Of a DNA stretch of 64,000 nucleotides, positions 10,368 to 20,271 are shown piece after piece. Each line of letters begins with the position of its first letter. Position 1 is the stretch's first letter. Origin of the DNA: Clostridia bacterium (GTDB lineage: Bacteria > Bacillota > Clostridia > Saccharofermentanales > Saccharofermentanaceae); assembly GCA_016281535.1 (NCBI GenBank), contig JAEEIT010000086.1:17393-81392 (forward strand), read 5' to 3'. The notes beneath the pieces were generated by a model. It saw only the letters and a program-made list of their open reading frames with translations. It made no database searches and was not told the DNA's origin. The translations under genes were made by a program, and so were the position numbers.

Positions 10368-10739
10368 TCAGCCCTCGTCGATGGAGTCGTCCAGGTCGGA
10401 AGTCTGGGCGTCCTTCTGTTTCTTTCTGTCGAGAAACAGGAAGATGATCCATCCGGAGATCATGGCTACGATGATCTCGATGCCGAGGACAGTGAAGAAC
10501 CGGTCATAATGATTCATGGCAATCAGGAAATCCAGGCCAATCAGAACGAGGATTCCGAGGAGAAGGTACAGTGCTTTTCCCCATGGATATGCCCAAATCA
10601 CGCTCCACAAAGGTTCCTTCTCGGGTTCCGGCGGCAAATTCCGGCTGCTTTTAGCCGAGCGGGAAGAAGCCGGAGCCTTGGTTGGACGTCCGGAACCGGA
10701 TGCGGGCCGTTTAGCTGTGGACTTTTTCTTCTGCGCCAT
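10368..10739 (-). CDS. Hypothetical membrane protein, two predicted TM segments
   Basis: ORF between rqcH and prs with tight spacing; 'GKALYLLLGILVLIGLDFLIAM' and 'IEIIVAMISGWIIFLFL'. Confidence 0.6.
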   Translation of the reverse strand: MAQKKKSTAKRPASGSGRPTKAPASSRSAKSSRNLPPEPEKEPLWSVIWAYPWGKALYLLLGILVLIGLDFLIAMNHYDRFFTVLGIEIIVAMISGWIIFLFLDRKKQKDAQTSDLDDSIDEG

Positions 10740-10748
10740 AGGAACCTA

Positions 10749-12008
10749 TCAGGACGGATCCGCTTCGTTCTTCAGATCGCCTTTACTCGCGAGGAGCTTC
10801 TTGATCTTGTCTGTCGGCTTAATGAGATTGGACAGCGACGAGTCGTGGTTGATCGCATCGATCAAGAGAGCGACGAACTTACTCATATTTACGTCTGCGA
10901 ACCAAGGAGCGGCAAGCAGTTCAGGCCGTCTGTAGATCAGGTTCGTAGCAAATACTTTGGAGATGATCCCCTCTTCGTAAGCACGGTCGAAGTGGTCGAT
11001 GCCTTCTGTAAAGAGACCGAAAGTAACGGCACAGTAGATGTTTCTGGCACCACGCTGCTTCATCTCGCGGGCAATATCCAGCATGGAATCGCCGGAAGAG
11101 ATCATATCGTCGACGATCAGAATGTCGAGACCTTCTACGGAATCGCCGAGGAACTCATGGGCAACGATCGGGTTCTTACCGTTTACAACACGTGTGTAGT
11201 CGCGTCTCTTGTAGAACGTTCCCAGCGGAACACCAAGCATCGAGGCGAAGTACATCGCACGGGAAATACCGCCTTCATCCGGGCTGATGACCATGAACTG
11301 GTCCTCTCTGAAGTGAAGATCCGGGATGGAACGGTACATTTCCTTGATGATCTGGTATGTTGCGGAGAGGCTTTCAAATCCGGATGTAGGGATCGCGTTG
11401 GCGACTCTCTCATCGTGTGCATCGAAAGTAATGATGTTCTCTACACCTAATCCGTAGATCTCTTCCAGGGCAAACGCACAGTCAAGAGATTCTCTGGAGT
11501 TGCGCTTGTGCTGTCTGCCTTCGTAGAGGAAAGGCATGATGACGTTGATTCGGCGTGCTTTACCGGAGCAGGCCAGAATTACACGTTTCAGGTCCTGATA
11601 GTGATCATCCGGGCTCATGTGGTTCTGCTGGCCGAACATCTTATATGTGCAGGAGAAATTGGTGACGTCGCTGATAATAAACAGGTCGTGACCACGTACA
11701 GAACTCTGGATCACGGCTTTTCCTTCGCCGGATGAGAATCTCGTGTTATCTACGGCAAGGCGGTAATCCTGACGATAAAAACCAGGATATTTACTGATAA
11801 ACTCATGCTCCTGGTATTCGGATCTACGCTTACTTAAATACCAGTTTACCTTATCTGTGAAATCCACACTTCCTTTAAGAGGTATGAGAGCAATCGGTCC
11901 CACAGGGGCCATCGGGTTGTCGCCATACTGGTTATAGCGGGAATATGCGCCTTCATCCGTATTTTGAATAATCGGTTCCATGTTTGTCCTTCCTTCTTCT
12001 GCGTCCAT
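10749..12008 (-). CDS. prs: Ribose-phosphate pyrophosphokinase (long divergent form)
   Basis: 'VIMPFLYEGRQHKRNSRESLDCA', 'ITFDAHDERVANAIP', 'FYKRRDY', PRPP loop 'DILIVDDMISSGDSM'; start may be the internal ATG near 11981. Confidence 0.88.
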   Translation of the reverse strand: MDAEEGRTNMEPIIQNTDEGAYSRYNQYGDNPMAPVGPIALIPLKGSVDFTDKVNWYLSKRRSEYQEHEFISKYPGFYRQDYRLAVDNTRFSSGEGKAVIQSSVRGHDLFIISDVTNFSCTYKMFGQQNHMSPDDHYQDLKRVILACSGKARRINVIMPFLYEGRQHKRNSRESLDCAFALEEIYGLGVENIITFDAHDERVANAIPTSGFESLSATYQIIKEMYRSIPDLHFREDQFMVISPDEGGISRAMYFASMLGVPLGTFYKRRDYTRVVNGKNPIVAHEFLGDSVEGLDILIVDDMISSGDSMLDIAREMKQRGARNIYCAVTFGLFTEGIDHFDRAYEEGIISKVFATNLIYRRPELLAAPWFADVNMSKFVALLIDAINHDSSLSNLIKPTDKIKKLLASKGDLKNEADPS

Positions 12009-12020
12009 GTGTTTCTTCTG

Positions 12021-13265
12021 TTACTCCATCAATTCTTCGATTCTGACCTGGCCGAGAAGCTTATCGAACTTCTCGATCGGGCTTATCAGGTTCCCGATGG
12101 ACTCGTCGACGTTAAGAGCGTCAATAATACGAGCAACGAACGGGGTCATATTAACATCTACGTACCAAGGTGTCTCAAAGAGCGCCTTAGGCCGGTAGGT
12201 GAGGTTAGTACAGTAGACCTGCTTGATGATTCCTTCGGCACATGCTTCATTGAACGGCTCAAGTCCTTCGGTAAAGAGGCCGAATGGTGCAGCACAGAAG
12301 ATGTTTCCGGCTCCGCGTTCACGCATGTATCTTGCGGTACGGATCATGGTGTTTCCTGAATTGATCATATCGTCTACGATGAGAACATCCTTGCCTTTCG
12401 GGTCGTCACCGAGAAAGTGTACGGCTTTTACGGGATAGTTTCCGTCTTCATCTACTTTAGTATAGTCGCGGTCGCGGTAGAAGATACCCAGCGGAAGCTC
12501 GAGCATCGATGAGTAGAAGATCGCGCGGGAAACTGCCGATTCGTCCGGGCTGATGATCATCATACTGTCTTTATCGATGTGGAGGCCCGGATTCTTTGAA
12601 ATCAGGGTGCTTATGATCTTATATGCAGATTTCGGAAGCTCAATACCCATAAGAGGAACCGCATTCACAATTCTGGCATCGTGCGGATCGAAAATGATGA
12701 GGTTGGCCACACCAAGATTGTACAGATCTTTAAGCATCTGGGCACAATCAAGGGATTCTCTTGTGATGGAATGATCCTGACGTCCTTCATAAAGGAAGGG
12801 CATGATCACATTGATACGGCGGGCTTTGCCGCTGACTGCCATAATAATGCGGAGAAGGTCCCTGAAATGGTCATCCGGACTCTTAAAGTGAGGATAACCT
12901 GAAAGCGTAAATGTTTCGTCATGGGAAAGAACGTCTGTTACGATGAAAATATCATGACCACGGACGGTCTGGTTCAGCGTAACTTTACCTTCGCCTGTGG
13001 CAAACCGCGTAATGGTGGCTGAAATTGTATAATCCCTACGCAGATAGCCGGCGCTATTTACGTAAGGACTATAATTGTTCTGCTGCTTCTTAAGTCTTTT
13101 CTCGTAGAGAGTATCGTTAACCTGCTTAACGAAAGCCTCGTTAGAGGTATGGGAAATGATACCAATCGGCCCAAACGGCTCCAAAAGATACCCCCTGTAG
13201 TCAAATGGATCAACAGCCCCCGATGAACGTGCGCTCTCTGACATAGCACCCTCCGCAAAAGTCAA
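12021..13265 (-). CDS. Ribose-phosphate pyrophosphokinase paralogue (divergent)
   Basis: 'VIMPFLYEGRQDHSITRESLDCA', 'IIFDPHDARIVNAVP', 'DVLIVDDMINSGNTM'; catalytic-loop position reads YRDRDY rather than YKRRDY. Confidence 0.85.
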   Translation of the reverse strand: MTFAEGAMSESARSSGAVDPFDYRGYLLEPFGPIGIISHTSNEAFVKQVNDTLYEKRLKKQQNNYSPYVNSAGYLRRDYTISATITRFATGEGKVTLNQTVRGHDIFIVTDVLSHDETFTLSGYPHFKSPDDHFRDLLRIIMAVSGKARRINVIMPFLYEGRQDHSITRESLDCAQMLKDLYNLGVANLIIFDPHDARIVNAVPLMGIELPKSAYKIISTLISKNPGLHIDKDSMMIISPDESAVSRAIFYSSMLELPLGIFYRDRDYTKVDEDGNYPVKAVHFLGDDPKGKDVLIVDDMINSGNTMIRTARYMRERGAGNIFCAAPFGLFTEGLEPFNEACAEGIIKQVYCTNLTYRPKALFETPWYVDVNMTPFVARIIDALNVDESIGNLISPIEKFDKLLGQVRIEELME

Positions 13266-13444
13266 TATAGCTAAACGCCACGAGTTAAGTATAACGCTAA
13301 ATCTTGTTTTTTTGTACTGGAAACTTTTGAGAATTATTATGAAAAAAATGTGTGGATATAGGTAAAATGCATATAAAAATCATTTGTTACTTTATCCGCT
13401 GATCATGGTTGTGGTATCATTTAAAAAACCGAAAGGAGAGGTAT

Positions 13445-14050
13445 ATGGCGATTTCGTTTCGTAAGACAGCATTCTGGGGCGTCGCATCAGATATTGCGGC
13501 TTGTCCGCCATCAGACCGTCCCGAGGTCGTTTTATCCGGTAAGTCCAATGTCGGTAAGTCCTCTTTAATCAACGCTCTGGCGGATAATAAGAAGCTTGCC
13601 AGAGTCAGTGCAACCCCCGGAAAGACGAGACTTGTCGTGTATTTCTCCGTTGATGACGCCCTTTATCTGGCGGACCTTCCTGGTTATGGTTATGCAAAAG
13701 CGCCGAAAAACGTGAAGGAAAAGTTCTCTAAGCTTTGTGACCAGTATTTCCTGTCCGGACGGAAAATTTCACTGGTTCTGCATCTTTTGGACATCCGTCA
13801 CGATCCTTCCGCTGATGATATCCGCATGCTGGAATACATGAATCAGGCTGAAATTCCATACTTTCTGGTCTTTACGAAGTGTGATAAGCTCTCCAGAGCA
13901 CAGATGAACAGGAAGATCCATGAGTTTGGGAAAATACTGGATTTCCATGATGATGCCCGTATATATGCCGTATCTGCCGAAAGGAAGGTCGGATTGGATG
14001 ATCTTCGCCACGGTATAGAAGAATTTCTGTTTCCGGCTGAGGAGACGTGA
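13445..14050 (+). CDS. engB: Ribosome biogenesis GTP-binding protein YsxC/EngB
   Basis: 'EVVLSGKSNVGKSSLINALADNKKLARVSATPGKTR', 'LADLPGYGYAKAP'. Confidence 0.95.
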   Translation: MAISFRKTAFWGVASDIAACPPSDRPEVVLSGKSNVGKSSLINALADNKKLARVSATPGKTRLVVYFSVDDALYLADLPGYGYAKAPKNVKEKFSKLCDQYFLSGRKISLVLHLLDIRHDPSADDIRMLEYMNQAEIPYFLVFTKCDKLSRAQMNRKIHEFGKILDFHDDARIYAVSAERKVGLDDLRHGIEEFLFPAEET

Positions 14051-14163
14051 CTAGAATTAATGACTTTTCGACAAAAGTGCGTATAGTGTCGATATTTGTC
14101 GTATTTTTGTTGGTGCGTGTACATGAATAGCGGTTAAACTGTTCCCAAGCATAAGGGAAGGGA

Positions 14164-16524
14164 TTGGCTTTCATGGATTTTTCTATTGTGATGATGGATA
14201 ACGGCACCGCCGGTGTGTCAAGATCATTTAAGGCCTGGTGTGAAAAGGCCACAAGAGTCTTTCTTAGCCGTCCTATGGTTTGCCTCCTTATCGCCATAAT
14301 AGCTGGTGGATATATAGCGTTTCATGGTTCTGATGGTCATCGCGTACTGGAAGTTTTTGCTTCGGCCTCATTTCTGGTGTTCTTAAGTGCTGTAAGGCAC
14401 AACCGTATATGTGAACTTGTAAGCATTTTTGTGAGTGTTATCGGTTTTTCCATCTCTTTTCTCTATTTTGTGCAAGTCCGGCATGCCTTGGAGAAGCGCA
14501 CAGAAGTCATTCCATACAGCGGTGAAGCCACTGTGATATCGAACAATTCGGCAGATGAAGGATATAAGAATGTTGTTCTGAAGTTAATCAGCGGTGAATG
14601 TGTGATATTCCTTACTGAGGAGCAGTTCGAATATGAAGAGACGCTCGCTGTTTCTGGTACTCTGGATCCTGTACATTCTAAAGGGAATCCGGGAGATCTG
14701 AATATCCGGCAGTATTACCGAAACAAAGGTATAGTGCGAAGTTTGAACCATGCTCTTGTTACACGGAAAGACGGCAAGGTTTCACCGATTGCGATGGGAT
14801 ACCGGCTCGGTGACCGGTTTTCGAAAGCCTGCTATCGAAAATGGGCAGAGTCGACTGACGAGAAAACGGCTATGATACTGGCCGCGATGATCGTCGGGGA
14901 TGATTCGTATCTTTCGTCAGATGTAAAGGATTCGTTCCGTGATAGCAACCTTGCTCATTTGCTGGTTGTTTCCGGTGCCCATGTAGGATACTTTGCCGGT
15001 ATGGTCGATGCCGTAGGTTCTGTATTTCTATCGGATAAGAAGAAGAAAACGGCTGTTATGTCAATATGTCTGTTGTTCTTCGGGTTTGTTTCCGGCTGGA
15101 ACGGCCCGGCCGCCAGGAGTATATTTTCGTATACTATGGTCAGCTTTATGTCTGACGGAAACCGAAGTATCGACAGACTTTCGGTATGTGCGGCCAGTGC
15201 AGTCGTGATTTTTCTTTTTGATCCGTTTTCCATGTTTTCTTCGGGGATGCATCTTTCTTTCGGGGCCACTTTCTCGATTCTGTGTTTCAGAAGACGAGTG
15301 GAGGATCTTCTGAAAAGATATCTGGATGCATTTCCAATTGAGCTTAGACGATCCATTGCCTGTTTTCTCTGTGCCCAGATTGGTATGATCCCGGTAATGA
15401 TGACGATGGGGAATTCTTTCTCTTTGACAGATGTGCTGGTGGTCCTGGCCGCAGGGTTTCCGGCCGAAGTCATCTGTTGTGTGGGTTTAATAATGACAGT
15501 GATTATTATGCTGATACCGTTCCCGCTGGTAGGCAGGGTGCTTTTCGTACCTATTCGGGGAATTGCATCGGCATTGACCGGACTTGCCGAGATCGGGGCC
15601 GCTAAAGATGTGAGCCGCATATCCTTGCGATATCTTCCGCCTGTTTTTGCCATATGCATAATCAGTTTCTTGCTGGGAATACTTATTCGCTGTGGTTTGC
15701 GACGTAGAGTTCTGTTATTTACAGGTTCAGTCAGCTTGATCGCTTCACTGCTATTCTCGAGTTTCCCGCTTGAGAAACGAAGTCAGGTACTTTTTCTGGA
15801 TGTGGGGCAGGGGGATTGTGCGCTGCTTTTGCATAACGGATATGCCATCCTTATTGATGGTGGAAGAAAGGGCTGTGGACAGGTAATCGAAAATGTAATG
15901 GAGTATCTGCATATTGAGACGATCGATCTGGCTTTTGCCACACATCTTGATACAGATCATATCGGGGGGCTTATGGAATTATATGAGGATGGCAAGATTG
16001 ATTGCTTTTATACCTCCTTTTGGTCCGATAGTGATGAAATGAAGCAGCTTCAGACTTCTTATCCATCAAAGCCTGATCATGCCGGTATTCTCTCGGCCGG
16101 AGATCGTGTAGTGGTTGATGAAAACCTGAAACTTGAGGTGATATGGCCTCGACATGCGCACGACGGCGGAAATGAAGACTCGCTTGTTTTTCTTGTGGAT
16201 CTCTACGGTTCGACATTGCTGTTTACCGGAGACATTTCAGAAAGGGAAGAACATGAAATCCTCGAAGTCATCCCGGAAGAGGTGGACGTTCTGAAGGTGT
16301 CCCATCACGGCAGTAAGTATTCCACGTCAGAAGAGCTGCTAAAGAACAAAAAAATAGATGCGGCAGTTATTAGTGTAGGGTATAATCTTTATGGACATCC
16401 TTCTCCGGATGTGATTGCCCGGCTTCTAGACGCCGGAGTGGATCTGTATCGTACCGACGAAGAAGGGTGTGTGGCCTTTTCTGCTTCGAGAAAAGGCTGG
16501 GAACTGGAATATTACTTCGTATGA
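14164..16524 (+). CDS. comEC: ComEC/Rec2 family DNA uptake channel protein
   Basis: Competence-domain TMs ('LAHLLVVSGAHVGYFAGM') plus C-terminal MBL domain ('VLFLDVGQGDCALLLHNGYAILIDGG', 'THLDTDHIGGL'). Confidence 0.93.
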   Translation: MAFMDFSIVMMDNGTAGVSRSFKAWCEKATRVFLSRPMVCLLIAIIAGGYIAFHGSDGHRVLEVFASASFLVFLSAVRHNRICELVSIFVSVIGFSISFLYFVQVRHALEKRTEVIPYSGEATVISNNSADEGYKNVVLKLISGECVIFLTEEQFEYEETLAVSGTLDPVHSKGNPGDLNIRQYYRNKGIVRSLNHALVTRKDGKVSPIAMGYRLGDRFSKACYRKWAESTDEKTAMILAAMIVGDDSYLSSDVKDSFRDSNLAHLLVVSGAHVGYFAGMVDAVGSVFLSDKKKKTAVMSICLLFFGFVSGWNGPAARSIFSYTMVSFMSDGNRSIDRLSVCAASAVVIFLFDPFSMFSSGMHLSFGATFSILCFRRRVEDLLKRYLDAFPIELRRSIACFLCAQIGMIPVMMTMGNSFSLTDVLVVLAAGFPAEVICCVGLIMTVIIMLIPFPLVGRVLFVPIRGIASALTGLAEIGAAKDVSRISLRYLPPVFAICIISFLLGILIRCGLRRRVLLFTGSVSLIASLLFSSFPLEKRSQVLFLDVGQGDCALLLHNGYAILIDGGRKGCGQVIENVMEYLHIETIDLAFATHLDTDHIGGLMELYEDGKIDCFYTSFWSDSDEMKQLQTSYPSKPDHAGILSAGDRVVVDENLKLEVIWPRHAHDGGNEDSLVFLVDLYGSTLLFTGDISEREEHEILEVIPEEVDVLKVSHHGSKYSTSEELLKNKKIDAAVISVGYNLYGHPSPDVIARLLDAGVDLYRTDEEGCVAFSASRKGWELEYYFV

Positions 16525-16535
16525 GAGGTTTATAT

Positions 16536-17582
16536 ATGGCAAAACCAGAGAAAAACAGTACGTGGAGAAGTTTCTCATTTATACTAGGAGAGATGAAGAA
16601 AGGGAATCGCGAAAGATTATATCTTATCGGCGGTTCTGAGAAATATCTCATCGATAAACTTATCGCTTCCATGAAGAAGTCTTGGGTATTAGCAGGAGCG
16701 GAAAGCATTGATTACTATCAAAAAGACGCAGGAAATTCCAAATTCGATGTTTCGGAATTCCAGAGTCTTTGCGGAACACCCCCGTTTATGTCTCCTTGCA
16801 GACTGACGGTTGTGCTGAATTCCGGACTATGGGGATCGGAGGCGCCTTCGTCCGTAAATGAGGTTGAGAACTGGAAATCAGTTCTGGAGGCTATTCCTGA
16901 ATTTGCAACAGTTGTCTTTATTGAAGAGAAGATAGACAAACGAAAGAAACAGCTTATAGAGGCAGTTTCTTCGGTTGGATCGCTTGTTGAAGTCAGCCTT
17001 CAGGACGCAGATACGCTGCAACGATGGATCAAGACTTCATTTTCCCTTCAAGGGATCAGTATTGCTCCGGATTGCATGAACAGCTTGATCAGCCGTACGG
17101 ATTCGTCTATGCGTATGATTGAGAATGAAACAACAAAGATTCTGCATTATTGTAAGTACACGGGCACCAAAAGCATAAATATGGAATTATTGGACCGTCT
17201 TTGTGTCCCGGATGTACATGCATCTGTTTTTCATATGATCGATGCGATAGCAGAGAAGAATCTCGGCCGAGCAATGGACATATTAAATAATCTTATTATT
17301 ATGAAAGAACCGATTCCGAAGATCAGGGTGCTGTTTGCCCGTCATGTCGGGAATCTGATATGTGCGAAAGAACTTGGGAATGCCCGTAGTATCGAGAATG
17401 CACTGAAGGTAAAGCCGTTTGTTGCCAAGAAACTGATGATGCAGACGAAGTACTTTACGGAAGAACAGCTCGAGAAGCAGTATTTCCGGTGCTTTGAATC
17501 AGATGCTGACGTAAAAATCGGAAGAATGGACGATCGAACGTCCATGGAAGTGCTGATGGTCGGGTTTGCTGCGGCCAAATAA
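16536..17582 (+). CDS. holA: DNA polymerase III subunit delta
   Basis: 'RLYLIGGSEKYLIDKLI', domain III pattern; located directly after comEC as in many Bacillota. Confidence 0.85.
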   Translation: MAKPEKNSTWRSFSFILGEMKKGNRERLYLIGGSEKYLIDKLIASMKKSWVLAGAESIDYYQKDAGNSKFDVSEFQSLCGTPPFMSPCRLTVVLNSGLWGSEAPSSVNEVENWKSVLEAIPEFATVVFIEEKIDKRKKQLIEAVSSVGSLVEVSLQDADTLQRWIKTSFSLQGISIAPDCMNSLISRTDSSMRMIENETTKILHYCKYTGTKSINMELLDRLCVPDVHASVFHMIDAIAEKNLGRAMDILNNLIIMKEPIPKIRVLFARHVGNLICAKELGNARSIENALKVKPFVAKKLMMQTKYFTEEQLEKQYFRCFESDADVKIGRMDDRTSMEVLMVGFAAAK

Positions 17583-17584
17583 CG

Positions 17585-17613
17585 TTGACGCAATATAGAA
17601 ATTAAGATAAAAT
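17585..17613 (+). promoter_or_regulatory. Sigma-A type promoter upstream of icd
   Basis: TTGACG-N17-TAAAAT. Confidence 0.65.
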
Positions 17614-17645
17614 CATTGAGACTTTCGATAAATACGGAGGAAGAA

Positions 17646-18845
17646 ATGGCTAAGATTCAGATGAAAACGCCTCTTGTTGAGATGGATGGCGATGAAATGA
17701 CCAGAATAATCTGGAAGCAGATCAAGGAGATCGTAATCGAACCTTTCGTTGACCTGAAGACTGAGTATTTCGACCTGGGACTGCCTCATAGGGATGAGAC
17801 AAATGATCAGGTAACGGTTGATGCCGCGAATCGTGCTGCGGAATTGGGTGTGGCCGTTAAATGTGCGACCATTACACCGAATGCACAGAGAATGGATGAA
17901 TATAATCTGAAACAGATGTGGAAGAGCCCGAATGGCACGATCCGTGCGATCCTTGATGGTACGGTTTTCCGTGCGCCGATTCTCGTAAAGGGGATCAGTC
18001 CATTCGTGTCTTGCTGGAAGAGCCCGATCACTTTAGCCCGTCATGCATATGGCGATGTATATCGTGATGTTGAGATGTATGTTTCCGGTAAGGCTACGGC
18101 GGAAATCGTCGTGACATATGAAGATGGTCATATCGAAAAGAAGAAGATTCATGATTTTCAGGGTCCCGGTGTGATAGAAGGCATGCATAACCTGGATGCT
18201 TCGATTGAGGCGTTTGCCCGTTCTTGCTTCATGTATGCACTTGATGTAAAGCAGGATCTTTGGTTTGCAACCAAAGATACGATTTCTAAGGTATATGATC
18301 ATCGTTTTAAGGATATTTTCCAGGAAATCTTTGATAAAGAGTTCAAATCCCGGTTTGAAGAGGCGGGGATCACATATTTTTACACGCTGATCGATGATGC
18401 AGTAGCCCGGGTCATGCGTTCCGAGGGCGGAATGGTATGGGCTTGCAAGAATTATGACGGAGACGTGATGTCGGATATGGTAGCATCGGCCTGCGGAAGC
18501 CTTGCCATGATGACCTCTGTTCTTGTGTCTCCTTCCGGAAAATATGAGTATGAGGCGGCACACGGCACGGTCACGCGCCACTATTACCGTTATCTGAAGG
18601 GCGAATCCACTTCGACCAATCCGATGGCGACTCTTTTCGCTTGGACGGGCGCTCTTAGAAAAAGAGGCCAGTTAGATGGTCTGGATGATCTTGTTGATTT
18701 TGCGGACCGCCTCGAGAAGGCATCCATTGAGACGATTGAAGAAGGTACGATTACCGGAGATCTTAACAGTCTTATGGATCATCCGAATAAGAAGGTAGTT
18801 AACACTGAAGAATTCTTAAAAGCTATTGCGGCGAAAATGATTTGA
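17646..18845 (+). CDS. icd: NADP-dependent isocitrate dehydrogenase (dimeric, eukaryote-like type)
   Basis: '[28 protein letters not shown]', '[39 protein letters not shown]'. Confidence 0.95.
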   Translation: MAKIQMKTPLVEMDGDEMTRIIWKQIKEIVIEPFVDLKTEYFDLGLPHRDETNDQVTVDAANRAAELGVAVKCATITPNAQRMDEYNLKQMWKSPNGTIRAILDGTVFRAPILVKGISPFVSCWKSPITLARHAYGDVYRDVEMYVSGKATAEIVVTYEDGHIEKKKIHDFQGPGVIEGMHNLDASIEAFARSCFMYALDVKQDLWFATKDTISKVYDHRFKDIFQEIFDKEFKSRFEEAGITYFYTLIDDAVARVMRSEGGMVWACKNYDGDVMSDMVASACGSLAMMTSVLVSPSGKYEYEAAHGTVTRHYYRYLKGESTSTNPMATLFAWTGALRKRGQLDGLDDLVDFADRLEKASIETIEEGTITGDLNSLMDHPNKKVVNTEEFLKAIAAKMI

Positions 18846-18874
18846 CAATGATTTAATTAGGAGGAAACACCACT

Positions 18875-19396
18875 ATGAGCTATTTTGAAGATTGGACGAA
18901 ACATTCTGAAACTGTAGAAAATGAGGCCGATTATAAGGCATATATCTCTAAGTATTATGAACTTGAGAAGAATGCATATGACGCTATCCTCAGTAAGTAT
19001 CCTGACAATGAGGACCTTCTGAGCGGCAAGGCTGTTGAACTGGCCGAGAAACTGGGATTCGGAAAAGAGGATATGGAGATCTTCGTTGGTTTCCTCGAGG
19101 GTATTCATACAAGCCTTACTGAAGAAATTGATTATAAAGAAGTTACAGATGACTCTGAAATCGTTCTGAAGATCGATTATGAAAAGCTTTATTACAATAT
19201 GCGTGATGCTAAAGCGGAATGGCTCTATACTCTGAAGAGCTGGAAGAATGTCCTGTCTGACGAGAAGATCCAGGAGATTACGAAGAAATATCGTGAGGAT
19301 AATATTGTTCATGTCGAAAAGATCGGCAGAAATGATCCTTGCCCGTGCGGTAGTGGCAAAAAGTATAAGAAGTGCTGTGGCAAGAAGGAAGCCTAA
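18875..19396 (+). CDS. SEC-C motif protein of unknown function
   Basis: C-terminal '[24 protein letters not shown]'; gaggaaac SD-like sequence upstream. Confidence 0.8.
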   Translation: MSYFEDWTKHSETVENEADYKAYISKYYELEKNAYDAILSKYPDNEDLLSGKAVELAEKLGFGKEDMEIFVGFLEGIHTSLTEEIDYKEVTDDSEIVLKIDYEKLYYNMRDAKAEWLYTLKSWKNVLSDEKIQEITKKYREDNIVHVEKIGRNDPCPCGSGKKYKKCCGKKEA

Positions 19397-19566
19397 GTTA
19401 CTTTTCTTTACAATTGAATCGTTGATTTTTTGATATTGGACTTTTAAAGAGTCCGTAATGATATCGGGTTTACTGACCCGGCTATGAGATGAAATGACAT
19501 GTATATACGTGTTTGTTTGTCTTGTGGCCGGGTTTATTTATTTGTGCCGGAAAGGAGGTGAGAATA

Positions 19567-20271
19567 ATGAAAATCTGTGAATTAAACCCATCCGTTCGAC
19601 CGTATGAGAGACTGGAACAGTTTGGTGCGTCCGCTTTATCTGATGAAGAATTACTGGCTATTGTGATTCGTACCGGAACAAAAGGGAAATCATCCAAGGA
19701 AATCGCATCCCAGCTGCTGTCTTCCCAGTGCTTGTCGAGTGGATTGTCCGGATTTCATAAGATGGAAGTGGCTGAAATCGCGAAATTTGAAGGCGTTGGC
19801 AGAGTCAAAGCGATTATGATCAAGGCGTGTTTGGAGCTTGGAAGAAGAAGTGTAATGACTTCCGACAAAGAAGTTCTACGTTTCTTATGCTGCGACGATT
19901 CTATACGTTTCTTCCAGGAAAAGATGAGTTTTCTGGAGTCAGAGGAGGTACAGGCTGTCTATCTCGACTGGCAGAAAAAGATGATTCTTCACAAAACGAT
20001 TTGCAAAGGCGGTGTCAATTGCGTCGATTTTTCTATTAGTGAAGTATTCCGGACGGCTGTACGAGTCAATGCCAAGGGACTGATACTGGCACATAATCAT
20101 CCGGGTGGAAGCCTGGAAGCCAGTCGCGAAGATATCGCCATTACGAATACACTTGTGACGAGCGGATGTTTGCTTGGTATAGATGTTTTAGATCACATTA
20201 TTGTGGTCGATGGAGATGCTATCAGCATGTTAAAACTAGGATTAATGGAGGAAAAGCAAGATGGTGACTGA
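19567..20271 (+). CDS. radC: RadC family JAB-domain protein
   Basis: 'RPYERLEQFGASALSDEELLAIVIRTGTKGKSSKEIA', 'LILAHNHPGGSLEASREDIAIT'. Confidence 0.92.
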   Translation: MKICELNPSVRPYERLEQFGASALSDEELLAIVIRTGTKGKSSKEIASQLLSSQCLSSGLSGFHKMEVAEIAKFEGVGRVKAIMIKACLELGRRSVMTSDKEVLRFLCCDDSIRFFQEKMSFLESEEVQAVYLDWQKKMILHKTICKGGVNCVDFSISEVFRTAVRVNAKGLILAHNHPGGSLEASREDIAITNTLVTSGCLLGIDVLDHIIVVDGDAISMLKLGLMEEKQDGD

